From the NCBI RefSeq assembly GCF_011440375.1, contig NZ_JAAOIR010000001.1, forward strand, positions 930,001-994,000: a stretch of 64,000 nt of DNA, given 5' to 3'. Shown piece after piece: positions 54,438-63,932 of the stretch. Origin of the DNA: Halorubellus sp. JP-L1. Its GTDB lineage: Archaea > Halobacteriota > Halobacteria > Halobacteriales > Natrialbaceae. Made by a program: the position numbers and the translations under genes. The stretch's first letter is position 1, and every line of letters starts with the position of its first letter. The notes below the pieces were generated by a model. The model saw only the letters and a list, made by a program, of their open reading frames with translations. It was not told the DNA's origin and searched no databases.

Positions 54438-55744
54438 AGGACGACCTCGAGCGGTTCCGGGACGTCGGCGAACAGCGCCGCGAGGACCTCGCGGAGTTCA
54501 TCCAGTACGGCGAACTCGGGGCGAGCGGGAGCGACGACGTCCGCATCCCGATCAAGATCGTGGACCTCCCGGCGTTCGAGTACGACCAGCTCGACCAGGG
54601 CGGCGTCGGCCAGGGCGAGGGCGCCGAGCCCGGCGACCCAGTCGGGCAACCCCAGCCCCAGCCGGGCGACGGCGACGAGGAGGGCGACCCGGGCGAGGAG
54701 AGCGGCGAGCACGAGTACTACGAGATGGACCCCGAGGAGTTCGCGGAGGAACTCGACGAGGAGCTCGGGCTCGACCTCGACCCGAAGGGCAAGCGCGTCG
54801 TCGAGGAGAAGGAGGGCCCGTACACGGACCTGACGCGCTCCGGGCCGAACTCGACGCTGGACTTCGAGCGGATGTTCAAGGAGGGCCTCAAGCGGAAGAT
54901 GGCGATGGACTTCGACGAGGACTACCTGAAGGAGGTCCTCAAGGTCGACGGCGTCGGCCCCCAGAAGGCGTTCGAGTGGGCGCGCGGCGAGTCCATTCCC
55001 GTGTCGAAGGCGTGGCTCGTCGACGCGTACTCGGACGTTCCCGACGACGAGAAGACGAAGTGGGCGAGCATCGAGGACGTGGAGGCGAACGTCGACCGGG
55101 AGCCGATCCAGCAGCAGATCAAGCGCGAGGGCATCAAGCACGTGCCGTTCCGCCGGGAGGACGAACGCTACCGGCACCCGGAGATAGTCGAGGAGAAGGA
55201 GAAGAACGTCGTCGTGGTGAACATCCGCGACGTCTCCGGGTCGATGCGCGAGAAGAAGCGCGAGCTCGTCGAGCGCGTGTTCACGCCCCTGGACTGGTAC
55301 CTCACGGGGAAGTACGACAACGCCGAGTTCGTCTACATCGCGCACGACGCGGAGGCGTGGGCGGTCGAACGCGAGGAGTTCTTCGGCATCAGGAGCGGCG
55401 GCGGCACGAAGATCTCGAGCGCGTACGAGCTCGCCGCCGAACTCTTGGAGGAGTACCCCTGGAGCGAGTGGAACCGGTACGTGTTCGCGGCGGGCGACTC
55501 GGAGAACTCGAGCAACGACACGGAGGAGAACGTGATACCACTCATGGAGCAGATTCCGGCGAACCTGCACGCGTACGTCGAGACCCAGCCGACGGGGACG
55601 GCGATCAACGCGACGCACGCCGAGGAGGTACAGAGTCACTTCGGGGACAGCGACAACGTCGCCGTCGCGTACGTCTCCGGTCCGGAGGACGTGACGGACG
55701 CGATCTACGACATCCTCTCCACGGAGGGAGATGGCGATGTCTGA
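54428..55744 (+). CDS. DUF444/YeaH-like protein with von Willebrand A domain
   Basis: The 438-residue protein has a long charged, disordered Gly/Glu/Asp/Gln-rich region (about 55-130) and a helical middle. A von Willebrand A fold follows at about 258-430 whose MIDAS starts DVSGSM (268-273), with YIAHDAEAW and [10 protein letters not shown] for the remaining metal contacts. DUF444 (YeaH) genes accompany PrkA and SpoVR in bacteria. ATG 54428 lies inside the end of the second PrkA gene. No in-frame upstream start makes sense. Confidence 0.9.
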   Translation: MGLKDDLERFRDVGEQRREDLAEFIQYGELGASGSDDVRIPIKIVDLPAFEYDQLDQGGVGQGEGAEPGDPVGQPQPQPGDGDEEGDPGEESGEHEYYEMDPEEFAEELDEELGLDLDPKGKRVVEEKEGPYTDLTRSGPNSTLDFERMFKEGLKRKMAMDFDEDYLKEVLKVDGVGPQKAFEWARGESIPVSKAWLVDAYSDVPDDEKTKWASIEDVEANVDREPIQQQIKREGIKHVPFRREDERYRHPEIVEEKEKNVVVVNIRDVSGSMREKKRELVERVFTPLDWYLTGKYDNAEFVYIAHDAEAWAVEREEFFGIRSGGGTKISSAYELAAELLEEYPWSEWNRYVFAAGDSENSSNDTEENVIPLMEQIPANLHAYVETQPTGTAINATHAEEVQSHFGDSDNVAVAYVSGPEDVTDAIYDILSTEGDGDV

Positions 55745-57737
55745 CAGCGACCGCTTCGCGAAGCAGCGGATCGCGGACGACCTCGCGGAGCCCGTCGAGG
55801 AGGCCCGGAACCTCGCGGTGAAGCTCGGGCTGGACCCGTACGACGTGAACTACTGGGTCGTCGACTACGACGAGATGAACGAGCTCATCGCGTACGGCGG
55901 GTTCCAGCACCGGTACCCGCACTGGCGGTGGGGGATGCAGTACGACCGCCAGCAGAAGCAGGGCCAGTACGCGGGCGGGAAGGCGTTCGAGATCGTGAAC
56001 AACGACGACCCCGCGCACGCGTTCCTGCAGGAGTCGAACACGATCGCAGACCAGAAGGCGGTCATCACGCACGTGGAGGCCCACAGCGACTTCTTCGCGA
56101 ACAACGAGTGGTTCGGGCTGTTCGGCGACGACGCGAACGCGGCGGCGATGCTGGAGCGGCACGCGAACGCGATCGCGGACTACATGAGCGACCCCGAGGT
56201 CGAGCGGGCGGCCGTCGAGCGCTGGATCGACAACGCGCTCGTGCTCGAGGACAACATCGACCAGCACCAGCCGTACGCGCCCGTCGAGACCGACGACGAC
56301 GGCGACGGCGAGGAGGTGGCGGTCGACGAGGAGGTCCAGGACAAGCTCGCGGACCTCGACCTCTCCGACGAGGTCCGCGACCAGGTGTTCGACGAGGAGT
56401 TCCTCGCGGCGGACGACGACGAACCGGCGTCGTTCCCGGAGACGCCCGAGAAGGACGTGCTCGGGTTCCTCCGCAAACACGGGAAGCGTTTCGACGAGGA
56501 GGCCGGGCGCGCGATGGAGATGACGGAGTGGCAGACGGACCTGCTCGACATGCTGCGCGCGGAAGCGTACTACTTCGCGCCCCAGAAGATGACGAAGGTC
56601 ATGAACGAGGGCTGGGCGGCGTACTGGGAATCCCTGATGATGACCGACGAGGGGTTCGCGGCCGCGGACGAGTTCCTGAACTACGCGGACCACATGGCGC
56701 GCGTCCTCGGGTCGCCCGGATTGAACCCGTACAAGCTCGGGATGGAGATCTGGGAGTACGTCGAGAACCGCACGAACCGCCGCGAGGTCCTGGAGCACCT
56801 GCTTCGGGTCGACGGCGTGACGTGGCAGAACCTCGACGAGGTCGTCGACTTCGACGACGTCCTCGACGTGCTCGAACCACCGGAAGCGCTGGCGAGGATC
56901 ACGCCGGAGTCGCTGTCGGCCCTCGCGGACCTCCCCGACGAGTACGTCGACCGAGACGCGCTCGACGCGGCCCTGGCCGGTGACGTGGACGTCGAGCAGT
57001 ACCCGTGGAAGGTGCTGACGACGGCGGGGCTGGCGCGCCGGCACTTCTCGCTCGTCGAGCGCGGGTCTCGGACGTTCCTGGCGAGCGCGACCGACAGCGA
57101 ACTCGAGCAGATCGGGCGGTACCTGTTCGACGACGCGCGCTACGGGAGCGTCGAGGAAGCGCTCGCGGACGTCGACTACGGAGCGGGCTGGAAGCGGATG
57201 CGCGAGATCAGACAGAGTCACAACGACGTGACGTTCCTCGACGAGTTCCTCACTCAGGAGTTCGTGGACGCGAACGACTACTTCACGTACGAGTTCAGTC
57301 ACGCGACCGGCCAGAATCGCGTCGCGAGCGTCGACGCGGCGGACGTGAAGAAGAAGCTCCTGCTGCAGTTCACGAACTTCGGGAAGCCGACGGTCGCCGT
57401 CTACGACGGGAACTTCGACAACCGGAACGAGCTCTTGCTCGGCCACCAGTACAACGGCGTGATGCTGGACGTGAAGCAAGCGAAACAGGTGTTGGAGCGC
57501 GTGTTCGAGCTCTGGGGGCGACCGGTGAACCTCCTGACGATCGTGAAGGAGCTGAGCGACCACGACCGCGAGGTCGCCCGCCGCCGGAACAAGGAGCCGG
57601 AGCCGACCGAGCAGGGCAAGCGCATCCGGTTCGACGGCGAGGGATTCGAGGAGTTCGACGTGCCGTGGGAGCAGGTGAGTCACCTCGCCGCGGACGACGT
57701 CGACTACGACACGAAACCCGACGAGTGGCTCGCGTAG
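55737..57737 (+). CDS. SpoVR family protein (YcgB-like)
   Basis: The 666-residue protein has the SpoVR landmarks: [29 protein letters not shown] (55-85, cut into short parts by the conserved WRWGM), [20 protein letters not shown] with conserved His, and [27 protein letters not shown]. SpoVR acts in spore cortex formation in Bacillus, but in archaea it must do something else; it pairs with PrkA. Its start (ATG 55737, or 55731) overlaps the DUF444 stop. It is the last gene in the operon. Confidence 0.93.
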   Translation: MSDSDRFAKQRIADDLAEPVEEARNLAVKLGLDPYDVNYWVVDYDEMNELIAYGGFQHRYPHWRWGMQYDRQQKQGQYAGGKAFEIVNNDDPAHAFLQESNTIADQKAVITHVEAHSDFFANNEWFGLFGDDANAAAMLERHANAIADYMSDPEVERAAVERWIDNALVLEDNIDQHQPYAPVETDDDGDGEEVAVDEEVQDKLADLDLSDEVRDQVFDEEFLAADDDEPASFPETPEKDVLGFLRKHGKRFDEEAGRAMEMTEWQTDLLDMLRAEAYYFAPQKMTKVMNEGWAAYWESLMMTDEGFAAADEFLNYADHMARVLGSPGLNPYKLGMEIWEYVENRTNRREVLEHLLRVDGVTWQNLDEVVDFDDVLDVLEPPEALARITPESLSALADLPDEYVDRDALDAALAGDVDVEQYPWKVLTTAGLARRHFSLVERGSRTFLASATDSELEQIGRYLFDDARYGSVEEALADVDYGAGWKRMREIRQSHNDVTFLDEFLTQEFVDANDYFTYEFSHATGQNRVASVDAADVKKKLLLQFTNFGKPTVAVYDGNFDNRNELLLGHQYNGVMLDVKQAKQVLERVFELWGRPVNLLTIVKELSDHDREVARRRNKEPEPTEQGKRIRFDGEGFEEFDVPWEQVSHLAADDVDYDTKPDEWLA

Positions 57738-57804
57738 GGGGCGCCGCCGGACGTGCCGGCGACGCCCGCGGTCGGATCGTCTCTCGCACTGGGAGGGTGG
57801 CGAC

Positions 57805-57866
57805 CGGCGGTCACGTACTACTGCGACGGCTGACGCCGAGCGGCGGTCACGCGCTACTCCGACGGC
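57805..57866 (-). repeat. 36-bp imperfect duplication at the end of the PGF-CTERM gene
   Basis: CGGCGGTCACGTACTACTGC at 57805 and CGGCGGTCACGCGCTACTCC at 57841 start two copies about 26 bp alike, 36 bp apart. The second copy covers the last four codons and stop of the minus-strand gene ending at 57854. Confidence 0.65.
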
Positions 57867-59611
57867 GAGCGACCGCGAGTGCGACTGCGACGCCGAGCGA
57901 GTGCGGCGACCGCGAGGAGTGCTGCGAGCGCGCTCGCGCCGGTGAACCCCGGGAGCGCGTCGTTCTCGCGGTCGCGGTCGCCGAACGTCGGGCCGTCGCT
58001 CGCGTTCGCGTCGCCGACGACGATGGTCCCGGTCGACCGCGAGCCGTTCGCTTCGACGACCCACGTCCGGTTGCCCTCGAGGATGCGACCGGTGTCGAAC
58101 GAGAGCACGGCGACGGTCTGACCGTTCCCGGGGACGGAGACGTTCCGCTCGACGACGTGTCCGCCGATGCCGACGGAGACAGGGACGTTCCCGGTTCGCT
58201 TCCCGCGGTTCACGAGCGTTATCGTGAAGTTCGCGACGGCGTCGGCGGGAACGCTCGCGGGGGCGTCGATGGACGCGACGTCGACGACCGGTCGGTCGGG
58301 TTCGGTGCCGGCGGGGACGACGCGGACGTTCGCGCTCTTGGTCTCGTCGCCGCCGCGGTAGGGGTGCGCTCCCGTGATCAGGAAGTCGACGTCGTACTGG
58401 GTGCCGACGTCGAGCGCGTCGTTCCCCGGCGCGAACCCGACGACGATCCGGCCCTCCTCGACGTGGACGTGGTCGGCGTCGGTGAGCTTCACGGCGTCGC
58501 CGCCGTCCTCGGGCCGGATCGTGAGCACGACCTGGTCCGGGCCGACCGACCGGAGGTCGCGCGTGGCGTTCACCGCGCCGAACACGCCCTCGGTGCGGAC
58601 GACGGCGAACAGCCACTCGTCGGTCTCGACGGTGTCCGTCGACACGCCCCGTGCGAGACTCGCCTCGGGCGACCCCGCGTCCGGTGCCTCGTACACGTCG
58701 ATGCGGGAGGTGTGCAACGGCTCCAGGTCGACGACGACCGCCCCGCGGTCGCGGACGACCTCGCTCGGGTCGTTCGAATCGGTCGTCTCGGCGGCGGCGT
58801 TCGTCTCGGCGGCGTCGTCCGTCGCGTTCGGTCCGCCTGCGCGGACGGTCAGGTGGTACTCGGCCTCGCGGAGGAACCCGTCGAGGTCGCGCTCGCGTTC
58901 GGCGTCGACGACAGCGTCGTCGCCGCGGGCGGCGAGCGAGACCCGCCCGCGGCCCGCGTACCACGTGTTCCAGTCGAGCACGACCGTGCCGTCGCCGTCG
59001 CGGTCGACGACGGTCGCCGTCACCCGGTAGTCGCCGCGGTCGTCCGCGAGCGCGAGCGTCGCGCGCGTCGTCCCGTTCGGGAGCGAGAGCGGGACGGTGA
59101 CGACGTCCGCGGGCTGGTCGACCGTCACCTCGGGGGCGAGTCCGGGGTCGTACGAGCCGCCGACGCCGAACGTCGCGTTCGCCTGGGTGCCCGTCGCGGC
59201 GTCGACGACGACGACGCGGTACGAGCCGGCGTCGAGGTCGCCGAACGACCACGTCCGCGACTCCCCGCCGAGGTTCCGGTGGCGCGTCGCTGTTCGCGTG
59301 CCGTTCTCGTCGTAGAGGTAGACCGCGTACACGCGGCCTCGCTCGCCGGAGACCGTGACGCGGACGTTCTCGTCGGTCCCGTACGTCGCGTTCGTCGAGA
59401 CCGACACGAGGTCGTCGTCCGGATCGCCGGGTCGGTCTTCGACGGTGCCCGCCGCGCTCGATCCGGTCCCACTCCCCGCGGGGCTCTCCGTCTGCGTAGC
59501 GCCAGCGCTCTCGGCCGTCGGCGACGCCGCGCCGAGACCGGCGCTCGCGCCGCCCGCGACGGCCGCCACCACCATCGTCGTCGCCGCCAGCACCCCCCAC
59601 ACCCATCGCAT
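57854..59611 (-). CDS. Secreted PGF-CTERM surface protein (downstream copy)
   Basis: The 585-residue protein has an N-terminal signal peptide (MRWVWGVLAATTMVVAAVAG), then acidic beta-domains with many NxS/T sequons. One domain (about 340-480) is a CARDB-like or Ig-like unit (VDVASIDAPASVPADAVANF). It ends with PGFTGASALAALLAVAALARRRSR, the PGF-CTERM tripartite signal that archaeosortase A processes to anchor proteins. It should be exported, N-glycosylated and lipid-anchored. ATG 59611 is chosen as the signal peptide start. It lies 142 nt after a related gene and both are minus-strand. Confidence 0.85.
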   Translation of the reverse strand: MRWVWGVLAATTMVVAAVAGGASAGLGAASPTAESAGATQTESPAGSGTGSSAAGTVEDRPGDPDDDLVSVSTNATYGTDENVRVTVSGERGRVYAVYLYDENGTRTATRHRNLGGESRTWSFGDLDAGSYRVVVVDAATGTQANATFGVGGSYDPGLAPEVTVDQPADVVTVPLSLPNGTTRATLALADDRGDYRVTATVVDRDGDGTVVLDWNTWYAGRGRVSLAARGDDAVVDAERERDLDGFLREAEYHLTVRAGGPNATDDAAETNAAAETTDSNDPSEVVRDRGAVVVDLEPLHTSRIDVYEAPDAGSPEASLARGVSTDTVETDEWLFAVVRTEGVFGAVNATRDLRSVGPDQVVLTIRPEDGGDAVKLTDADHVHVEEGRIVVGFAPGNDALDVGTQYDVDFLITGAHPYRGGDETKSANVRVVPAGTEPDRPVVDVASIDAPASVPADAVANFTITLVNRGKRTGNVPVSVGIGGHVVERNVSVPGNGQTVAVLSFDTGRILEGNRTWVVEANGSRSTGTIVVGDANASDGPTFGDRDRENDALPGFTGASALAALLAVAALARRRSRTRGRSPSE

Positions 59612-59664
59612 GCGAGTGGCTTTCGTGGCTGCGTGGATGAATCCCACGGCTTCCGCCAGATTGT

Positions 59665-59755
59665 GCCGGAACCGCATCGCCTCCCTCGGTCAGATGGCGC
59701 CGGAACCGCATCACCTCCCTCGGTCAGATGGCGCCGGAACCGCGTCGCCGCCTTC
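59665..59755 (-). repeat. 34-bp tandem repeat between the two PGF-CTERM genes
   Basis: Units start at 59665, 59699 and 59733 (partial), each beginning GCCGGAACCGC and running to CCTCGGTCAGATGGC. The final partial copy runs to the stop codon of the upstream gene (stop at 59754-59756 on the minus strand). Confidence 0.85.
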
Positions 59756-61781
59756 AGTCGCCGTCGGCGTCGGCGCTGGCGCCGGCGCCGGGACTGATCC
59801 GGCGAGCGACGATGGCGAGCGCGGCGGCGAGGCTGGCGAGCGCCGCGACCGGCCCGAATCCGGGGAGCGGGTCGCTCGCCGGACGGCGTTCGCCGTCGGC
59901 GAGCGTCGGCCACGGCTCCGACCCCGTCGGCGTCGGCGTCGTCGTCGGCGACCCAGTCGTGGGCGGGGTCGGCTGGGCCTCGTCGAACTCCACGGTGCGT
60001 TCGACGCGCGTCTCGCCCATCGAGACGACGACCGCGGCCTCGTCGTCGGGGACGTCGCTCGCGGGGAACCGCACCTCGACGATGGCGTCCTCGCCGGCGG
60101 GGACGGACTCGGTGCGTTCGCGGGTGACGTTCCCGAGCGTGACCGCGACGGTGGCGTTCCCCGCGATCGTTCCGCGGTTCAGGACGAACGCGCGAACCGG
60201 CACCGGCTCGTCTGCCGCGATCCCATCCGGGATCCGAACGCCGCGCAGGGTAAACGCCGGTTCTGCGACGACGGTGACGGCCTGCTCGTGGACCGTCTCG
60301 CCGTCCTCGCGGACGACGACGGTAGCGTTCGTCCCGTTCGCGACGCCGGAGAGGTCGAGTGCAGCCTCGAACCGGCCGTCCGAGACGGTGACCTCGTCGG
60401 TCGCGACGGCGCGGCCGTCGACGCGGACGCCGACGGAGAGTGCCGTCCCGTCAGGGAGCGGGGTGTGGCCGTCGAGCGAGACGTGCTCGGGCGAAAGTCG
60501 ACCATCGCTGTCCAGGTCGAGAGTCACCGCGTCGACCGCGACGACCTCCGCGCTCGCGGTCGCGTTCCAGGACTCGCCGAGCGCGACGTACTCGAACCGC
60601 GTACGGTCCTGGTCGCTGTCCGCGCGGTACGCGTACCAGAGCGTGCCCGCGTCCGCGTCGAACCGACGGGTCGCGTTCGCGAGGTCGACGGGTGCGGGGT
60701 CGCCGTGGACGCCGCCGCGCACGCCGCGAGCGCGGACGGTCGCGTTCTCGTGGCGAGCGGGTGCGAGGAGCGACGCGTCCGCGGGCAGCGAGTCGAGCGT
60801 GCCGTCGACGTCCACCCGGAGGACCACCCAGTCGTCGGCGACGACCTCGGCGGCGTACTCGCCCCGGACGGGGTCGCCGTCGCGCGCCGCGTCGATCGCC
60901 TCGGTCGCCGACAGTCGCCCGTCGGCGGTGTAGACGCTCGCGTCCGGGTCCGCGAACGACACGGTGACGCGACCGGATCGCCCGTCTTCGCCGTCGCCGG
61001 TCGTCGTCTCGAGTTCGTACGCGCCGTAGGGGACAGGTCGGTCGACGGCGACGCCCGCGGACAGCTCGGTGCCGTCGGCGGCGACGAGCGCGGTGTCGGC
61101 CGCGGCGTCGACGTCCCACGCGAACGCGACCCGGCCGTCGTCGTCCTCGTCGACCGCGCTCGCCCGCCAGAGCGGGCCGGAGTCGCCGCCGTCGTCGGGT
61201 CGGAGGGAGAACGCGGCGCGGTCGACGCACCGGTGGAGGCGCGCGTCGACGCGCAACGTCTCGCTACGCGAGACCGTCTCCGCGAACATCTCGCGGGAGT
61301 CCTCGGCGAGCGCGACGAGCGGATTCGCCTGATGGACCTCCGTCTGGGCGGCGACGAGGACGTCGCCGTCTGGCGTCGCGAGCCGAACGACGTATGACTG
61401 GGCGCGATGGCACGCGCCGAGGTCGACGGTCGCGCTCTCGCCGGGCGCGAGCGTCACGCTCCGGGCCGCGACCGACTCCCCGGCGACCGGGTCGAGGGTG
61501 ACGCGGAACGTCCGCGACCCGTTCGCGTCCGCGGGCAGCGAGACGGACGCGGTCAGGTTCCGCGACCGGTTCGCGGCGTCGGGCACCGAGAGCGTCGGGT
61601 CCGCGACGCCGTCGGCGACGGGGCTGGCGTCGGCAGCCTCGACGGTCCCGCCGAGGTCGGCGGCGCCGCTCCCCGCGGAACCGGCACCGTTCGCACCGAC
61701 GGCCGTGGGTGCCGCAAGCGAGAGGACCGCGAGTGCGGCGAGGGCGACGGCGACCCCGCCGCGAGCGGAGCGAGTCATCAC
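59754..61781 (-). CDS. Secreted PGF-CTERM surface protein (upstream copy)
   Basis: The 675-residue protein has a signal peptide (MTRSARGGVAVALAALAVLSLAAPTAVGA, shown in parts), a mature acidic region with several beta domains and many sequons, a CARDB-like domain near residues 480-590, and a C-terminal Thr/Pro linker (PTPPTTGSPTTTPTPTG). The PGF-CTERM anchor LPGFGPVAALASLAAALAIVARR follows. It resembles its downstream neighbour in plan and partly in sequence. Archaeosortase A would replace the tail with a lipid. The two ATG codons at 61781 and 61778 are equally possible. Confidence 0.85.
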   Translation of the reverse strand: MMTRSARGGVAVALAALAVLSLAAPTAVGANGAGSAGSGAADLGGTVEAADASPVADGVADPTLSVPDAANRSRNLTASVSLPADANGSRTFRVTLDPVAGESVAARSVTLAPGESATVDLGACHRAQSYVVRLATPDGDVLVAAQTEVHQANPLVALAEDSREMFAETVSRSETLRVDARLHRCVDRAAFSLRPDDGGDSGPLWRASAVDEDDDGRVAFAWDVDAAADTALVAADGTELSAGVAVDRPVPYGAYELETTTGDGEDGRSGRVTVSFADPDASVYTADGRLSATEAIDAARDGDPVRGEYAAEVVADDWVVLRVDVDGTLDSLPADASLLAPARHENATVRARGVRGGVHGDPAPVDLANATRRFDADAGTLWYAYRADSDQDRTRFEYVALGESWNATASAEVVAVDAVTLDLDSDGRLSPEHVSLDGHTPLPDGTALSVGVRVDGRAVATDEVTVSDGRFEAALDLSGVANGTNATVVVREDGETVHEQAVTVVAEPAFTLRGVRIPDGIAADEPVPVRAFVLNRGTIAGNATVAVTLGNVTRERTESVPAGEDAIVEVRFPASDVPDDEAAVVVSMGETRVERTVEFDEAQPTPPTTGSPTTTPTPTGSEPWPTLADGERRPASDPLPGFGPVAALASLAAALAIVARRISPGAGASADADGD

Positions 61782-61880
61782 GCCGTGCCTGCGTCACGTC
61801 CAGATAAGTGTCTTGTCACCCGTCGCCGCGCGCTCGCCGGCCACGGCGCGTCGTCGCCCGCAGCGTCGTGGCGGGCGAAC

Positions 61881-61886
61881 GCTTAA
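61881..61886 (+). promoter_or_regulatory. TATA-like box for the YjbQ gene
   Basis: CTTAAC lies about 31 nt before the ATG at 61917 in an otherwise GC-rich gap, suiting a leaderless message. Confidence 0.4.
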
Positions 61887-61916
61887 CCGACGACCGCGTC
61901 AAGTGACCGAGTCGAG

Positions 61917-62306
61917 ATGGAATCGTTCACGCTGGAGACCGACGCGTCCCTGACGACCGCGGAGATAACCGACGAGGTCGCCTCGGCCGTCCCCGAGGAC
62001 GGGTCGGGCCTCGCGACGGTGTTCGTCGGGCACACGACCGCGGGCGTCGTCCTCCAGGAGGACGAGCACCGCCTGCGGCGAGACGTCGTCGCGTTCCTCG
62101 AGGACGTCGTCGCCGACGAGGGGTGGACGCACGACCGCCTCGACGGGAACGCCGACTCGCACCTCCGCGCGACGCTCCTCGGCGCGAGCGAGACGATCCC
62201 CGTCGAGGACGGCGACCTCCAGCTCGGGACGTGGCAGTCCGTGCTGTTCGTCGAGTGCGACGGCCCGCGCAAGCGCGAGTTCGGCGTCCAGTTCGTCGGC
62301 GACTGA
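61917..62306 (+). CDS. yjbQ: YjbQ/UPF0047 family protein
   Basis: The 129-residue protein has the family block VFVGHTTAGVVLQEDE, NADSHLRATLLGAS and LGTWQSVLFVECDGPRKREF. YjbQ-type proteins are trimers with a His/Asn-lined site reported to have weak thiamine-phosphate synthase activity in bacteria. The archaeal role is unclear. It has its own promoter and a convergent downstream gene. Confidence 0.92.
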   Translation: MESFTLETDASLTTAEITDEVASAVPEDGSGLATVFVGHTTAGVVLQEDEHRLRRDVVAFLEDVVADEGWTHDRLDGNADSHLRATLLGASETIPVEDGDLQLGTWQSVLFVECDGPRKREFGVQFVGD

Positions 62307-62336
62307 CCGACTATCGTCGTCTCCGCTCCGACCATT

Positions 62337-63053
62337 CTAGCGCAGTCCGGCGTACTCGTCGAGCGCGACGTCGGCGATCAGGCCGTCGACGCCGGCGTTC
62401 GCGACGACCCGGGCCACCCACGGGCTGTCGAGCGTCCACGCGAACACGTCGAGACCCGCGTCGTGTGCGCGCTCGACGAGGTCGCCCGCGATCGTCGTCC
62501 GGTACTGCGGGTGGACGGCACTGCACCCGCAATCGCGCGCGACCGCGACCGGGTCCTCGCGGCGCGTCCACGACAGGTACGCGGTATCGATCTCGGGACC
62601 GTCAGTGGCCTCGCTCGCGGCCGCGACCCGCTGGAGGGCGTCGGCGTGGAACGACGATACCCAGACCGCGGCCGTCGGCAGCGTGGCGTCGCGGACGGCG
62701 TCGACGGTCGCCGCCGCGACCCCGGGCTCCTTGACGTCGACGTTCACGGCGAGGCCGCGGTCGCTCGCGCACTCGAGGACGGCGTCGAGCGTCGGCACGC
62801 CCTCGCCGGAGTCGAGGACGTCCATCGCCGCGAGCGCGCCGGGCGAGTACTCGCTGACCGGTCCGGAGCCGTCGGTGACGCGGTCGACGGTCGCGTCGTG
62901 GACGACGACGGGCGTGCCGTCCTCGGCTGCGCGAACGTCGACCTCGACGGCGTTCGCGCCGGCGTCGGCGGCGGACGCGACAGCGCCGAGTGTGTTCTCC
63001 GGGGCTTCGCGAGCGAACCCGCGGTGGGCGACCAGTTGCACGATGCCGTCCAC
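62337..63053 (-). CDS. Glycerophosphodiester phosphodiesterase
   Basis: The 238-residue TIM-barrel enzyme begins IVQLVAHRGFAREAPENTLGA (His-Arg of the GDPD motif, then E-N-T). It has NAVEVDVRAAEDGTPVVVHDATVDRVTDGSG (shown in parts; His and Glu of the catalytic triad), VNVDVKEPG and a late AWTLDSPW. It cleaves glycerophosphodiesters to glycerol-3-phosphate or a similar archaeal head-group product. GTG 63053 is the start; another GTG at 63041 is possible. It is 29 nt after the SdpI-like gene on the same strand. Confidence 0.9.
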   Translation of the reverse strand: MDGIVQLVAHRGFAREAPENTLGAVASAADAGANAVEVDVRAAEDGTPVVVHDATVDRVTDGSGPVSEYSPGALAAMDVLDSGEGVPTLDAVLECASDRGLAVNVDVKEPGVAAATVDAVRDATLPTAAVWVSSFHADALQRVAAASEATDGPEIDTAYLSWTRREDPVAVARDCGCSAVHPQYRTTIAGDLVERAHDAGLDVFAWTLDSPWVARVVANAGVDGLIADVALDEYAGLR

Positions 63054-63082
63054 GAACTGACCGGAGAAGTACGTTGGGTCGC

Positions 63083-63748
63083 TCAGGGCGACGTCCGCTC
63101 GCCCTCGGGGTGTCGTCGCCGGTAGAGGACGTACGAGTACGCGGACACGGCGACCGCGACGACGACCGCGCTCGCGACGACGACGAGCGTCGCGTACTCT
63201 GGGACCGCGAGCGCGGCCGCGACGGACGCGACGCCGGCGACGACGAACGCGCTCCCGGCGCGGTCGTGCGTGCGCTCCCAGACCACGTCGTCCGAGAGCG
63301 TCCACGGCGTGCGGACGCCGACCGCCCAGTTCCGCTGTACGCGGTGGAGGACGGCGCCGAGGACGACGTAGAGGCCGCCGACGCCGACCGCGACCGCCAC
63401 GTCCATCGGGACGCCGTACCCGAGGTTGAAAGCGAGCACGAGGCCGTGCACGCCGGCGAGGAAGCCGAGCGTCGCGAGGACGAGCGCGTCGTAGACGCCC
63501 GCGAACTCCTCGAAGTTCTCCTTCAGCGGGTCGACCCTCGGGAGGCCCTCGAAGAGCGCGAGGACGACGACCATGAGTGCCGGGACGAACGCGGCGGCGA
63601 ACGCCGGCGACGCGAAGTCGTCCGGCGAGCCACCGGGCCCCCAGTGGATGGCGGTCCGCTCGGGGAGGTCGGGGAGGGCGAGCACGCTCGCTACGGCCGC
63701 GACGGCGACCAGCACCAGGCCACCGACGAGTCGGAATCTCGAACGCAT
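63083..63748 (-). CDS. SdpI-family membrane protein (DUF1648)
   Basis: The 221-residue protein has six membrane spans. The opening pattern PDLPERTAIHWGPGGSPDDFAS is the DUF1648 motif, and RNWAVGVRTPWTLSDDVVWERTH is the SdpI one. SdpI is an immunity protein against a toxic peptide in Bacillus, but most members have no known role. It probably shares an mRNA with the GDPD gene. Confidence 0.9.
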   Translation of the reverse strand: MRSRFRLVGGLVLVAVAAVASVLALPDLPERTAIHWGPGGSPDDFASPAFAAAFVPALMVVVLALFEGLPRVDPLKENFEEFAGVYDALVLATLGFLAGVHGLVLAFNLGYGVPMDVAVAVGVGGLYVVLGAVLHRVQRNWAVGVRTPWTLSDDVVWERTHDRAGSAFVVAGVASVAAALAVPEYATLVVVASAVVVAVAVSAYSYVLYRRRHPEGERTSP

Positions 63749-63901
63749 ACGAGCGACTCGAACGTGACGGACGATAAACCGGTCGTCGCGACTTCACGCG
63801 CTGCAGTCCGTCCTGCCGTAGTCCGGAACACGCTGGCACTCGGTCCTTCGCACCGCGTCGCGGCGCGTGAACTGCTAGCACGCTGCTGCCGGTTGGCGAG
63901 G

Positions 63902-63909
63902 GTTTAGGG
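63902..63909 (+). promoter_or_regulatory. TATA-like box for the final partial gene
   Basis: GTTTAGGG lies 24-31 nt before the ATG at 63933, matching a leaderless start. Confidence 0.4.
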
Positions 63910-63932
63910 TACCGCCGCCCGACGAATCGGGC

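Noticed and set aside
55605-59714. Very long minus-strand open frame opposite SpoVR and DUF444
   Set aside because: It reads antiparallel to strongly recognised genes and its product is rich in Arg/Val/Leu/His without acidic bias. High GC makes such antisense frames common.
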